Positions 44,081-56,465 of a DNA stretch of 64,000 nt are shown piece by piece. Made by a program: the position numbers and the translations under genes. Origin of the DNA: Selaginella moellendorffii (Eukaryota; Streptophyta; Lycopodiopsida; Selaginellales; Selaginellaceae); contig NW_003314270.1 in assembly GCF_000143415.4 (NCBI RefSeq), positions 1,704,290 through 1,768,289 of the forward strand, in the 5' to 3' direction. The notes under the pieces were generated by a model that made no database searches, was not told where the DNA came from, and saw only the letters and a list, made by a program, of their open reading frames with translations. Numbering within the stretch: the first letter of the stretch is position 1; the number at the start of each line of letters is the position of its first letter.

Positions 44081-44944
44081 ATGAAAATGTTACATGTTAG
44101 GATAATGTTAATACTATTTATTATATTGATATTAACTCAATTCTCAAGCACATTACCACCATCACTTAATAAGTATGAGGTAAAGTTTGGTAAAGATAGA
44201 AAATTAACTTCAGATGACATGGAAAAAGTTCTTCTTGCAATCAATCAATTAATAGATAAAATTATTTACAATAAATATGATTATTCATATATTTATTCAG
44301 ATGCAGATTCTGTTAGTGTTTCATGTGGAACTATTAAGATTTTCATACAAGCTAAACCTAGATGCTCTCAACATGACACACCAGCAACATCAAAAGGTTC
44401 AAATTTGATTTTGGGGTTTGAAAGACTTATACATCCATATATGAGTTATCTTAAAATTAATCTTTGTGACTCTTTTGAAAATGAAAATCCTCGTTACTTC
44501 ATGAAGTTTGAACTGGAAAAAGAACGGGAAGATTTATATGAAAAAACTAGGATTTTAGATAATCCATTTTCATGTTACCTTAAATTTAGTACATTAATAA
44601 GTCCATCAACAATTTATCTTGGAGATTACTTAATTTCTCCTAACGGTAAAGTTATTTTACTTTTAGAATCAAACTGTAATTTAGTTCTTTATTATCTAAA
44701 GATTAAACTATGGGAATCAAAAACATCATCAATTTTTATTAAATATTGTAAATTAAAACTACAAAATGATGGCAACCTAGTTTTATATAATAACAGCATA
44801 GCCATATGGGATACTCAAAAGTATTGTTTTAAATGCATTCAAGCTTTTTATTTTACTATTCAAAATAATTGTAATATAGTTATTTTTATAGTAAAATTTA
44901 GAGATGAAGAATTTTGGAAATTAAACAAATATTCTTTATGTTAA
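44081..44944 (+). CDS. Bulb-type (B-lectin) mannose-binding lectin-like protein, probably secreted
   Basis: The ATG at 44081 gives 287 residues; an in-frame TTG six bases earlier is not needed. Residues 1-25 form a hydrophobic signal peptide (MLILFIILILTQFSS region). Residues about 26-170 match nothing I recognise. The C-terminal ~115 residues contain three successive bulb-lectin motifs related to QxDxNxVxY: LLESNCNLVLYY, LQNDGNLVLYNN and IQNNCNIVIFIV, separated by tryptophan-bearing loops. The second site is best preserved; the first and third lack the Asp or Tyr, so mannose binding there may be weak. Bulb-type lectins bind mannose glycans and often act in defence. The gene is intronless and very AT-rich, unlike the elements around it. 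It is the one likely host gene here, though expression is unknown. Confidence 0.7.
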   Translation: MKMLHVRIMLILFIILILTQFSSTLPPSLNKYEVKFGKDRKLTSDDMEKVLLAINQLIDKIIYNKYDYSYIYSDADSVSVSCGTIKIFIQAKPRCSQHDTPATSKGSNLILGFERLIHPYMSYLKINLCDSFENENPRYFMKFELEKEREDLYEKTRILDNPFSCYLKFSTLISPSTIYLGDYLISPNGKVILLLESNCNLVLYYLKIKLWESKTSSIFIKYCKLKLQNDGNLVLYNNSIAIWDTQKYCFKCIQAFYFTIQNNCNIVIFIVKFRDEEFWKLNKYSLC

Positions 44945-45102
44945 TACTAACATAATATATATATATTATAGTACATGTTATTATTTATTTTCCATATAAT
45001 GAAGTGTTAAATATAATACTCATTCCCTCTCTAATCCTGAGCATTTAGTGGCAACTAAAGTGGTGTAAAACCAGAATTAAGTTGATATCATCAATGGAAA
45101 TT
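44945..45102. other. AT-rich 3' flank of the lectin gene
   Basis: TATATATATTATAGTAC and other AT runs could serve polyadenylation. Nothing else is seen. Confidence 0.4.
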
Positions 45103-45560
45103 TCAAACTAGCTCAAAAACATAAATAAAATGACAAAAATGCTCCCAAGTATAATCATTAGGAGAATAGCCAAGCCATTCAATCAAATAATAGAGTTTAT
45201 GATACCAATATTTCAAGTGGAAAATGGTAGCAAATTGAATTTTTTCCTCACCAACAATAACCTTTAGAGAAGATAATGGTGGAATAAGAGTAGGATTAGA
45301 AGGGGTGTGATACAATTTATATAAAAAAACATAAAACACTGCATATATAAAGGAAAATCAAGTTAATAAGTGACTTTAAATGTGCAGAAAAAGCACAAAG
45401 AAAATATTTAGGCATTGATAATCTAGCTTGTTGCAAGGGTTTGTTATCTTCCAATGATATCTTCCTTCTTGAACTAGAAGGATGAATTGGTAAGAATGAT
45501 GAGTAATTTGAGCCCATGAATGGTGATGGTAAACTTCCATGCATGAGAAATAACAATTTT
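45103..45560 (-). pseudogene. Chromodomain end of a Ty3/gypsy chromovirus integrase
   Basis: Minus-strand frames encode a degenerate chromodomain (YYLIEWLGYSPNDYTWE near 45150) preceded, in another frame, by a decayed integrase C-terminal part. Chromodomains at this position mark chromoviruses and target integration to chromatin. Frameshifts and absence of the rest show it is a relic. Confidence 0.75.
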
Positions 45561-46430
45561 TTTTATCAGACTAGATGCAGGAGGAAATAATTATGACTAA
45601 TGAGGATGAAGGTATGAAACTATATTTTATAAGAATTAAACAATATTACAATTTTGTTATACTAAAACTATATATAAATATATATAATGTGTGAAAAATT
45701 CACCATGATCAAGTGTGGATATGAGATACTATACTTTTTAAGAAGTTACAAAATTTATATGAAATTAAATATGTATAAAAATTATAAAGAGGTGTTATTC
45801 TCCATAGTTGATGAAGAATGAAGAGTGATGCATTGAAGAGTGCTAAGAATTATTATAAACAATCAACAAAAGAAAAGAGATAAACCTAATGATCATTTTA
45901 ATGGGAAATAAATTATTGATTCTTTAATTTACCCTTATTATAAAGATGGTGAGAAGTTGACAAATTTCTTATAATGAAAAGGAAGGGAAATATCTAGCAC
46001 TAAAAGGTAAAAATAAATTATAAATTTTGATCACTAATAATATTATGTAAAAATCTTTGAAGATGAAATATCTTCTTGTAAATAAGCTTAGCCAACTACT
46101 CTCCATCAATTATCTTTCAACATAGTACTTCTTTCAAATTGTCATTTTAGAAGATAATTGATTAAAAAATTGATGAATTTTATTTATTCCTTCTTTATGG
46201 ATTTCTAGATGATATTGTCAGTGATCTAACACCAAGCTAATCTAAAAACCTAATATGGGTATGGGCCCAGATGCCCATCCTTATAAATAGTAAATTTTGA
46301 GTTTAAATCCTATAACAAAGATTATTCCAGTATAAATCCATATATATATTTTTTATTTATTTATTTATGTAGATTCTATATATAATGATATTAAGTATGG
46401 TGGTATTACTACTATTATAAGACAGTTTTA
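45561..46430. other. AT-rich sequence without recognised features
   Basis: No coding frame or repeat structure could be supported. Confidence 0.5.
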
Positions 46431-46830
46431 AGAATTAAATTTTTCATTCTGCTTTAGTCATTTAACGACATCTTTAACTAGTTAAAGAAGTCTCACTCAC
46501 AATTTCCATAGGTTCTCATCCCGACTTTTCGGATGTCCCAAAACATGGAGAACACCATCCCCCAATATCCCTCATTTGGTCCTCACTAAATCCCTCTTTG
46601 TTTATGGCAATACTTGCCAATATTGCTATTGGGTTAAGGCATAAAGGCCCAATCACAAAATCTCATTGACCTCTAGTATTTCCTCACCATGTGATCATAT
46701 CCTTTATTACTAAGCTAAAGGACCATTCCTCTTCTTTTTCATGATTTAGGACTTTAGGATTATATTTCAAATTACTATGACCGAATGCAAACCTTGTGGG
46801 TATTCCCCCCACCTTCTGTCATTAGGGTGC
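46431..46830. mobile_element. Decayed LTR fragment
   Basis: Resembles 27210-27830 in the same direction (for example the block ATTCTGCTTTAGTCATTTAACGAC). It is cut on the right by the LTR starting at 46831. Confidence 0.55.
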
Positions 46831-47953
46831 TGTAGCGTACGTGGTTTTGACCCTTTATCCTATGGTGATTTACCATAGGATAACACCACGAAGCGGAACC
46901 TAAACCCTCTTTGTGCCACGTGTCACATGCCATGTATCCATAGGAACCCGAGGTTCAGGGCCTTGGGCCACTGAACGAAGGAACGGCGCCAAACTCCCAA
47001 GCATGGAGCCAAGGAGTGATGGAACCGAACCACGGAGCAACTCCCAAGCATAAAGCCCAAGGAGCGAAGGGTCAAGGGCCCGGAGCGACTTGGAACTGTC
47101 CTAGAGTAACCAGCATCCCAATGCCAGGACCAGCATGCAAAACGGAGCAAAACGGAGTCTGGCGCTATTTCGGCATACTGGTGGCCTAACGCGAGGACAT
47201 GGGTACTCCACCAACTAGCATGGAATGGAGCTTGGGCTTAGACCCAAGCCGGACGCAGAACAAGGACAGGCATGCAAGCGGGAGCTAGACTATGCCTCAG
47301 GTTGGTCGGCCATGCCCGACCTACCCACTATCCCTACTATACATTTGGAACCCCTCACAACCCCCCCCCCCCCCCTTTGAGGAACACACGCTTTGGGCTT
47401 TCACCCCAAGCCTCCCTTAGTATCAGGAGTTAGTCTTTGGGACAAGCTCGAAACTTACTAAATATGGAATGGTGCTAGATTGTGAATTTGGACACGGGAC
47501 GAACACCATTGTGTTCAGGCCGATCTCTACATTCCGTAGATATGCCAAATGAGCAAATCTGGGCACTTTCCATAAATAGCATTTGGGACCGAAATGAGAC
47601 CAACGCTAAGGGCATGATAGCGAGGGTGTTTGGCAGACACGGTAAGCTATCATCCAGCGATATTGAGGGACCAATCTCAATACGCGAGGGTTCTTGTCAA
47701 GCCAGTGCAAGACAGAGCAAAAGAGAACTAAGAGCCAGCCCGAGTATGCTCAGCTAGAAACACATAGGAGTTCCTACCTTATGTCCATCTGGCTAAGTAC
47801 AGGTGCTAAGCCCAGTAAACTAACACTTGAACAAGAGGGGCTGATAAAGGAAACCAGCAATACCGACCTCCTGCCATCGTGGCAGTAAGGTAAGAGTGTC
47901 CGTAAGGACTAGCCGATAGGTAACTTTCGATACCCGAAGTCACATTCGCGACA
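46831..47953 (-). mobile_element. TGTCGC-type LTR, best-preserved copy (1,123 bp)
   Basis: On the minus strand it runs TGTCGCGAATGTG...CGTACGCTACA. A polypurine tract, CCCTAGGGGGGGAGAG on the minus strand, adjoins it at 47954-47968, marking it as a 3' LTR. It contains the box with a TATAGTAGGGATAG element (minus strand) near 47330 and a poly-C run at 47360. Confidence 0.8.
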
Positions 47954-48866
47954 CTCTCCCCCCCTAGGGAAGATCGACGTCCTCGTCGATGCACACTCGA
48001 GTCTAGAATACCGCCAAGGAAACAACTCCAGAAAAAGTTCACGATACTCACACTATATGAGAAATGCACCAACTTAAATGAGTTAGGGGGAAACCTCTTT
48101 GTCTAACGCGGATGCGCTACCAGCTCAGACACCTTCCGGCCGTCGCCGACAAGGAAATAACCAACGGAGTCAGCCACCCTTGCTGCTCTGGGTGTCACCC
48201 AGCTACAAAAGTGTGATATGCCCCTGCCCGCAGAGACCTAGAGAGAGAAGCCAGAGGCCCCAACCCTCCTGAGCAAAGAAACCAAACCCGTCGGTAAGGT
48301 TTAGATAGACTATTGTAAACAGGCAGTTAGAGTTGTTTACACGGTCACGCCCTTTCAAATGGAATAAGGAACATCGACAAAGAGGCGGGTTATGTGACCA
48401 GTTGACAGTAGCTACCCCATGACTAGAGATTTCAACATGCACACAAAGTGCCGAAGCCAGTTTGCCTATACTGGCCCAAACTCAAAGATCAATAGATGGA
48501 CAATATCAAAGTCATAAACAATGATATCTTAGAGACTTAATTATCAGTGAATAAATCTTATATTAGAAGACAAAAGTATTCCAAGTATGTTATCATCTGA
48601 TAAACTAGTATTATAGTAGATAGGAACCACCAAGATCATCAAAATTGGTAAACACAGGATTTACCATCCAACAAAATTCAATAGCAAGTATATCATCAAG
48701 TAAACTCCATGATGAAACTTAACTACCGAAGATAGTAGACAGTAAGCCAACAACTTACTAGAGATAACTCAAAGAACACAAAGTATCATTGACTGACAAG
48801 CACAATGCTCGCGAATGTATTACCCGAAGGAAATAACATCCAAATCTATCAAAACTAACTCGAGCA
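47954..48866 (-). other. 3' internal region of the LTR element, target of copy 3
   Basis: Non-coding sequence homologous (inverted) to about 30900-31702. The terminal repeat of copy 3 begins at 48867, so the retroelement is interrupted here. Confidence 0.65.
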
Positions 48867-48890
48867 AAGCTCTATTTCGTTAAAGTGGGA
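48867..48890 (+). repeat. Left terminal inverted repeat, copy 3
   Basis: AAGCTCTATTTCGTTAAAGT then GGGA, the exact inverse of the right end at 5948-5971. Beyond 24 bp the two ends differ. Confidence 0.9.
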
Positions 48891-49526
48891 TTTATTCAGT
48901 AAAATGGGACTAGGTACAAATTTTCAAGTATTTGAAAATGACGTGAAATTATATGTTTTTTGTCCAGGGGCTAGACATATCTGGGGCATGGTGACTAGCG
49001 CGGTGACTTTGTGTCCAGACTGAGTCCATCTGGTTGTATAATAAATCTCATTGTCAAGGTGAACAAGCCGAATCTGAAGCTAAAGAAGAGCAATGACATG
49101 CACGCACACATTATTTATTTGTTCATTGAGCGTGTGGTGAGCTTTCCAAGATGAACGTCATTCCTATTAGCTAGACATATAACTTAATGGTGAGAACATT
49201 TAGATATTATTCAATGTTATCTTTTTCTAACGAATCTAATTGTGAAGGTGTAGCAAGAGGCATTGCTAGTCTGGAGAAGTCGTTTAACTCATTTGACCCT
49301 TAGTGTATTTTCATGAAACTAAATAACATTCATATTATTAAGGAATTTCTCTAGTACCTTTTTTTTACGACATAGAGGCTTGCATTTCTTTCAAAGGTGA
49401 TTTAGTAAAAGGCCTGAGGGCACATGCCATTCTATTTCTCAGACCGGTATTAAGATATACTAGTGCAAAGGGAAAAAGGTATTTGGTGATCAAGTAAATG
49501 GCATGAGGGCACACGCCATTATAAGC

Positions 49527-49784
49527 CTAAGTGCTAGTGGACACCTCCTTTTTGGTACTCTCAGCGGTACTATCATCCTTCTCCGGGTCAGTTGTTTTGC
49601 TTTGGATTGTTGTCTCTGACGTTACTGGGGCATTCTCGATAGTTGTTAATGTTGCCGTTTGTTCAGAAAAATGATCACCTGGAGTATAGTACGGGGAGTT
49701 TGGAAGACTTATATATTCTACATCTTCACCTATCTCCTTCTCCGTCTCCTTTTCTGCCTCACTTACAGATTTTGTGCTTGCCAT
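49527..49784 (-). CDS. Gene C copy 3: small acidic Ser/Thr-rich protein
   Basis: The ATG is at 49784-49782; 85 residues as in copy 2, with the last residue Thr instead of Ala. It is preceded by the 40-bp palindrome (49871-49910) and followed by a palindrome just after the stop (about 49498-49519). No domain is recognised. Keeping the frame in both copies is modest evidence for coding, since the copies are young. Confidence 0.5.
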   Translation of the reverse strand: MASTKSVSEAEKETEKEIGEDVEYISLPNSPYYTPGDHFSEQTATLTTIENAPVTSETTIQSKTTDPEKDDSTAESTKKEVSTST

Positions 49785-49870
49785 GAGAACGCTCTTCACC
49801 CTAAAATATGGAGTTCGTTGTGTTATAAAAGGAAACCAACACATACGCTGCAAGGGAATGATGGTACAAT

Positions 49871-49910
49871 AAATCTAATAATATGGCGTGTGGCCCATAT
49901 TATTAGATTT
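49871..49910. repeat. 40-bp palindrome upstream of gene C, copy 3
   Basis: Identical to 18021-18060 when read on the opposite strand, with 16-bp perfect arms. Confidence 0.85.
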
Positions 49911-50396
49911 ATGCACGTGTGATTGGTAAATGCATATGTCACATCATCTTTGTTTTACCTCACACACTATATCAGGCCTAATGAACCATATCACATGTGC
50001 GCACATGCTATATATATGGAGAAGTATTATGCAAGGATAGAAAAATTCAATGCATGATTGTGGAGAGCAATGGCATGAAGCCACATGCTAAATAACATTT
50101 TAGAGAAAGAATTAAAATAAAAACATGCAAACAGTACTGAGTGGACCAAGACTTAGAAGTGCACAATTGAATGAGGTATTTCTAATAAATATTTCACTCA
50201 CCTCATATAGGAATGGCTACCACTCTCAAATGGCGTATCGCCTCATGCCATCACCTCGCAATTTGTTATAACAATCCGATGAATTCATATTCGGCTTGTT
50301 CACCTTGAACTTTAAGTAAGATTTGCTAGAACAACTAAGAATTTATACTTGTTATTTGTATCATCTCACCTAGGAATGGCGTAAGGCCACATGCCA

Positions 50397-53300
50397 TCAC
50401 GCCTCCTCTGATTCAGATTCGGATTGTTCACCTTGAAATAAAATACATTAGAAACTTAGTAAAGGAATATTAATGAATCTCACCTTGAACCCGGGTTATG
50501 AATGCTCTTGCTGCATCTCTTGCATGGTCTGGCAAGGTGATGGTGGCACTCTGCTTCCGCATCCAACCATGCACAACATTATCCACCAATATGCTCATGC
50601 TGGGATCCCTTGGATTCAACACCCATCTCTTTTTTAGGCAATCCTTCGTATATCCGGAACTTGGCTTGAACCACTCCACAGTTACATTGAAGGAGTTAGT
50701 TTCCGCGTCCTCCTCTGCATCAGTGATGCAGCGCCCCACCCATATCATTTGTTTTTTATTACTGGGTCTGACAAGCACAGCCATTCCTTTGCAGACCTGT
50801 ACTGGATTGAATGCTGAATCCGGCTTCTTGTTCCTCGGCCCACAATAATGATCCTCAACATCGTTATCTGTCACTGCATTTCCAAAGGACATTGTTCCGC
50901 TACTATCTGGTGCTCTGGGTTCTGGCCAAAAGGACTCTTCCAATTCTTCATATACAACCGGCCCATTTTGGATAGCAGATATAATCTTCTCCCAGTATTC
51001 GAGCAAAGGCTTGCACCTCTTAAAATAGGATTCTCCACCAAACACCAACCCCCTCTTCCAGAAGGCAATATGCTGTCTAATCCCGGCCACTATACTTTCC
51101 TGGTCTTTGAGTCCATCCGGGTGCATCGGCCGTGGGGAACCCTGAGGAATCATAGGTTCCCCAGTTATGGGATCTCTCTTGAAGAGTTCAATGCCGTCCA
51201 CTGGCAGCCACACTGTGTCCCATTCTCTCATCTTGTACCTCATCACTGGAGCACCGTCACGCATGCTGAAATGAAACTGAAGAGGCTTGGAGTGGCCAAT
51301 CAGCGTTTCGGATCCGTCCCTGATGTAGCCTCTTACAAACCCCTTAAAGTCTGGAACCTCTGTCAGAAGTGCAGCTTCAACAGTGCCTTTGATGCAATTT
51401 TGGAATTCATCGTAGAGTTGTGGGAGGGTGAGGACATTGGATCGCCGGAGGGACTCTGCCAAGTGACTGAACATGGCATCGACGTCTTCATGAGTGTGCC
51501 CAACCATGAGAAAGCCAAGTGTAACCGTTTCAAATATGCCTTTGGCAACAAGCATCGCCAAGTACGCGAAGACGTACATGTTTTTGTTCTCACTGCCAGC
51601 ATTGTCTGTTTGGAGCAGAAGATGGGGTGGAAGGCCACATCGGCCGCAAGAACTTCCTTGAGATTCTGCTTTGTTTGGATGAGGCTGTGCATTCACCGGG
51701 CGACCAGCCTCGTCGGAATGGCATGAGGCCTCACGTGATAACCCTACAATCTGACGGCCAACATATTCACTAGGATGGCATGGGGCCCCACGCGATACTG
51801 CAAGCCTTTGCTCCTCCTCCAGCTGAACCCTATATGGGGTTCGATCGACAAGGGCCTTATGCAAGGGTTGGCCGTTCAGCTCAGTCTGCGCACTTTGCAG
51901 AGACCTTAAGTGTTTTGCTAGGGACGCAATCATCATGTTTGCACCCCCGCCACCCCATAGAGGTACAAAGAAGTTCCCATAGTTCTGGGCACCATGCCCA
52001 TGAGCGATTATGCCAAACAGAGACACAGGCAGCTGCATGGATGAAGAGATTGCCTTGGGGGCAGGATTGAGTCGAGGTAAGCACGTCTTTTTCTGGTCCA
52101 TTTTGTCGTGGATGATGCAGAGGTAAGAGTCAGGTCTCTCCATGGAGAGAATCCTGTTATGATAATATGCAGTCCTGCAGCTTCTCTGCTCGATGTTGTG
52201 GTCGAGCCGCCTTCTAACCAACGTCTCTCGCTCTTGAGCGCTGCAAGAATTCTTCGACAAAGCCATTTTGATAGCAGTGCACTCGTCACACTTTGAAAAG
52301 CTGGAGTACTTTCCTATACTCACATCCCTGAACCTGTTGCTCCACAATCTACTAAATCTAGATTGGCTCAGCTTCCTGTAGCCATTACTCTGGAGTTCCC
52401 GATTCACATCTTCCAATATGGCCCCCTTGGTATACATGGAAGGGAGAACTCGTTGGGTGTCTCGTGTTCCATCTTCCAAGAGGCGGGTTTTATGTGGTTG
52501 CTGCTCGCTACATGTCTCGACAAACCTCTTGAAGATTGCCTCTCCATATACAACATGACCCCTAGTTTTGTGCGTACCGTCGTTCCCATGGACTACCTGT
52601 TGAACCCTTTGTTCCTCGAACTCAGTTTTGATTCTGTAGAATGTGCTTCGAGGGACTCCATAAATGATTCTCCATGCCTTCATGCAGACCAAACCCCTCT
52701 GGAAGACCATGCCCCCCACCTGATGTTCTGAAGCATCAACAGATGACCGTAATGCCTCATACACAAAATTGCGAGCTGCCTTCCAGGACAATGTCTTGTA
52801 TCTTGCTCTCTCCTCTTCAATAGCATCCCAATCAGCATGTTGACAGCACCTCCTCTTGCAACAAGCAACTGTCGAGACCATTCGAACCTCCATCGCCATT
52901 TTCTGCCTTTTCGGTTCGTTGCTCAGATCCCTTTGGCTGCGCTTTAGGAAGGTGTACTTTCTTTTCCCATGAAGAGATGTTCTGTCATCAGTTGTAGTGG
53001 TGTTTGATTGTGAATCCTTCACATTCTCAAACACTAAATGCCTCAATTTCCACCGCACAATGCTTTCAATAGTCAGACTGTTTTCTTCTGTGTCAACAAC
53101 CTCTAAAATCGCAACTCCAATATCATCCCAGCCCAATTCTTGATTAGCAACCGCATCTCTTGGATCGACAACTGTGGCTAAGCCCTCAGCTACCACCTCC
53201 CCCTCGGGGTTGTTTAGAAACACCTTTGCCTGAATCCATGTAGCACGGTTCTTAAGATCCACGGAGGGAACATGCGTCGCACTTGCGCTGTCCCCAACAT

Positions 53301-53538
53301 CTGCTTTCTTCTGAAGATTTTTCAAGGCAACAACAACATTTACCCCGACGACCATCTCTCCTCGTTCAATAGCGACCACATTCCCATTGAAGACAGTCTC
53401 TACTGATACAGCAGCATTGCCTTCCCCAAGCCTTTGACAGTGTATAACAAAGTTCCGATCCATAGACACAAGGGTCCCTTTTGCAACTCTCTTCCCACCA
53501 TTCAAAATGTAAACCTTTTCCCCAACCCTGAAGGCCAT
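50397..53538 (-). CDS. Gene B copy 3: intact RNase-H-like transposase candidate (~1,029 aa)
   Basis: The ATG at 53538 follows a splice acceptor by one base. The frame runs to 50484, then a 52-nt intron (50432-50483) and a last exon ending ESESEEA, stop 50399-50397. Residues 1-75 form a beta-rich unit (VGEKVYILNGGKRVAKGT) resembling domains in plant transposon proteins. A Cys cluster, CCKRRCC, is near 226 and CDEC near 416, possible zinc ligands. Acidic motifs follow in order: IIHDKMDQKK near 477, QTDNAGSENKN near 644 and VGHTHEDVDAMF near 679. The last two resemble a family of uncharacterised proteins (DUF7869-like, from memory) with a probable RNase H fold. A transposase role is inferred from these motifs and from location in a TIR element; the assignment of catalytic residues is not proven. 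Confidence 0.7.
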
Positions 53539-54055
53539 TCTGAAAGTGCAGAAAAGAAGTTAAGACCATACAAAAAATGATTGGAGAATGGCCTAAATCA
53601 TAACATACCAAACAACCTCAATAGCATGAGGCCACATGCCATTATTCAAACATGCTATTGACTCCCACGTGAAATTTCGCATTCACAAAATTGGCATGAG
53701 GCCTCATGCCATTAGTGGTACCACTAATGGCATGAGGCCTCACGCTATCTTTGGCCCCTGCTAGCCTGTTGCTATATTCCTTTCGCCTTGCTGCAACTGT
53801 ATATATTTTTGTGTGCGTGACTAGTCACCCATACAAAATCGTCCTGTGGTTCTAACCACAACGCCGCGTATATGGCATGATGACCGACGCCCCCTTTTTC
53901 CCATGAGGCCTCATGCCATCTTGATATACACATAGCTGCAGGCAAGTAAAAACATACATGACAATACGCTAGCCATGAAATTGCAAGGGCCCAAGATGGC
54001 ATGTGGCCTCATGCCATTTCTAAATGTGGTCCTAAGCCATTCCATGGTGAACATA
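53539..54055 (-). other. Leader intron of gene B, copy 3, with extra segment
   Basis: Corresponds to 14144-14391 but about 270 bp longer. Palindromes lie at 53691-53712, 53727-53748, 53898-53919 and 53996-54017. The additional sequence is 53749-53995 plus one palindrome equivalent. Confidence 0.55.
53691..53748. repeat. 58-bp composite palindrome
   Basis: Two element palindromes flank ATTAGTGGTACCACTAAT, itself a perfect 18-bp palindrome, giving one long near-perfect inverted repeat. Copy 2 has the same with one mismatch (14183-14240). Confidence 0.85.
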
Positions 54056-55063
54056 CCAGGAAGCACAAGTGCCGAATATCAAGAGGAACCAAAGACAGTG
54101 CCGCTCGCAACACCGCAACTACTCGTAGCGCCACTCGCAACACCGCAACTGCTCGTAGCGCCGCTCGCACAAACTGCCACTCGCATAAACTGCCGCTCGC
54201 AATGGCGCTCGCAATGCCGCAACCGCTTGTAGACGCATAAACCACAGCTCACAACGCCGCTTACACAAGCAGCGCTCACTGCGCTCAGCGGAACCAAGAA
54301 CACGGCGCACAAAAATGATAGACCTAGGAATGAGTTCGAGAATTCAAAAATAACACACGCTTGAACGTCACATCAAATCCTCTGACAAACCAGATCTTAT
54401 GATTCCTCTGACAAATTTCAAACTGAGTAGCTTCTAGACTTTGTTGTCGGAGGTTGAACTTTGTCACATCATGTCCTTGCCTCGATCCAGCTGTGCCATG
54501 TCAGTGATTCGAACTTTGCCATGCCATGTCAGCGATCCGCGCCAAGATTATTCGCTGTGTAAAGGAATAATTATGCTGTGTGTGTACGTCCATTTATGGC
54601 AATATAAGGCCACACGCCATTCAAAGAATAATGCTCGACATAAGGCCACACGCCATTCAAAGAATAATGCTAGTCGAGCATTTTTTGGTGCATTTCTGGG
54701 TTCAAAATTGCATGAGCCCACACGCTATAAAGTTTACCTGTACCAAAAATAGAAACAGCTTTATTTACTTGGGAATTTAAGTGGTTGAGGCATTTTTAAA
54801 CTTACAAACACATGCCCTACTTACATTCCTTTGGTTGCTTAAAATTCAAAAATATTATAAACCTTTCTTTTTGCATTTTCAATGTTTTCAATTATGGTTT
54901 TTGATTTTCGTAGGACCAGCCTAGTAATCTATTTGCATCCCGTCATGTTTATAGCTAGCTTTCGTTTGTCCCCTTCGCTAGCCTGAGATACATCTGCTCG
55001 GCATCTGCCTCTTACAGCATTTGCCCAGAAAGGGCATCTTTCTTCACGCAGCATTTGCCACAT

Positions 55064-55097
55064 GTTTAAGGTTTAGGGTTTAGGGTTTAGGGTTTAG
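55064..55097 (-). repeat. Interstitial telomere-type repeat (TTTAGGG)n, copy 3
   Basis: About four to five TTTAGGG units at the position equivalent to 13091-13124. Confidence 0.85.
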
Positions 55098-56304
55098 CAA
55101 TTCAGTAGCTTGATAAACATGCAAATACAGAACTTGATGCAAAATCCTTTGATATGTCACAATGCCCCTAGGACCATAAACACATTTCAATAGAGAGGGT
55201 CCTTTCATTTCATAACTCCTTACGTAGATCTTGGTGAAACCAGAGTTAGTGAAGTTAGTTTCTTGTGATCCTGCATCTGATTGTGATGTCCCTTTGCAGT
55301 GTCGATGGAAAGGTCAATGCACACCAAACTGTAAAATCTTGGAGAAAAATAACGGTCGGATCTATGGCAAATGCCCCTGAAACATTGTAAGGCTCGTGTG
55401 GTCTCATGTGGTGTCCGATCGAGATGCTTCTTTGCAGAGTCATCAAGAAAGACATTGTATACCATTCTGTAAATCTAGTTGCGATCTAACGGTTGGATCT
55501 CTAGAAAACTCAAAAAAATCTCGCGCGTGTCAGAATATTTTAGGAATATACTCCTATGTGCCCCTGAAAATGGCATGCGGCCCCACGCCATTCAAGAGAT
55601 AACGCCAGATGACGCCGAGAATTTTTTGGTGCATTTTTTGGGATCAAAATTGCATGAGCCCACACGCTATAAAGTTTATCTTTGCCAAATAGAGAAAAGT
55701 TTATCTGTGTCATGTGAGGTAGTTACAGTCCTTTGTGCTTGGCATCTGCCTCTTGCAGCATTTGCACTGAAAGGGAATTTTTCTCCATTCAGCATTTGGC
55801 CCTGAAAATGGCATGCGCCCACACGCCATTCAAGGAATAACGCCACAGGACGCCTGGATTTTTGGGTTTAAAATGTTTAGGGTTTTTTGGGTTTTTTCAA
55901 ATTATTTTGGGTCCAACGTTTTTTGGGTTTCTTTGGTTCAAAATTGCATGAGCCCACACGCTATAATATTGATTTGAGAGAAAAATAGAAACAGATAGAA
56001 TTTCTTTATTTAGCTGAACATCTGCCATTTTTGGAAATACAAGATGCTTTGGAATATCCAATCATGCATGGTATAAATATAGCGAGGGTATTAAATGATA
56101 TCCCAATCATGATCTTTCTTTTGGATTTCGCGTGCATGCAGTCCGAGGAATGATGACGTTGCGGATTTCTTTTGGATTTTGCGTGCTTGCATGCGCGCGG
56201 CAATCCAGAAATTAATGGTGGCGCCCAAGTCCGAGGAATGATGACGTGGCGGGATTACCAACCGTTGTGACATTTCGCGCGTGTGAGGTTAGGTTTTGCA
56301 TTTT

Positions 56305-56465
56305 GCTTCGCGCTCGCGCTTGCATCACACTCGCGCTCGCATCGCGCTCCCACTCGCGATCACGCTCACATTCGCGCCTTCTCTACAGGTTTCTCGTGTG
56401 CATCGGCGTCCACTCGCGCTTGCATCACACTCGCGCTCGCATCGCGCTCGTGTGCATCGGCGTCC
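56305..56465. repeat. CpG-rich minisatellite, copy 3
   Basis: Units like GCGCTTGCATCACACTCGCG, shorter than the array in copy 2 and in a different order. Confidence 0.75.

Noticed and set aside
50848-51726. 292-codon frame opposite gene B (also at 16205-17083)
   Set aside because: It is the complement of a clearly coding region with motifs on the other strand and has no recognisable domain.
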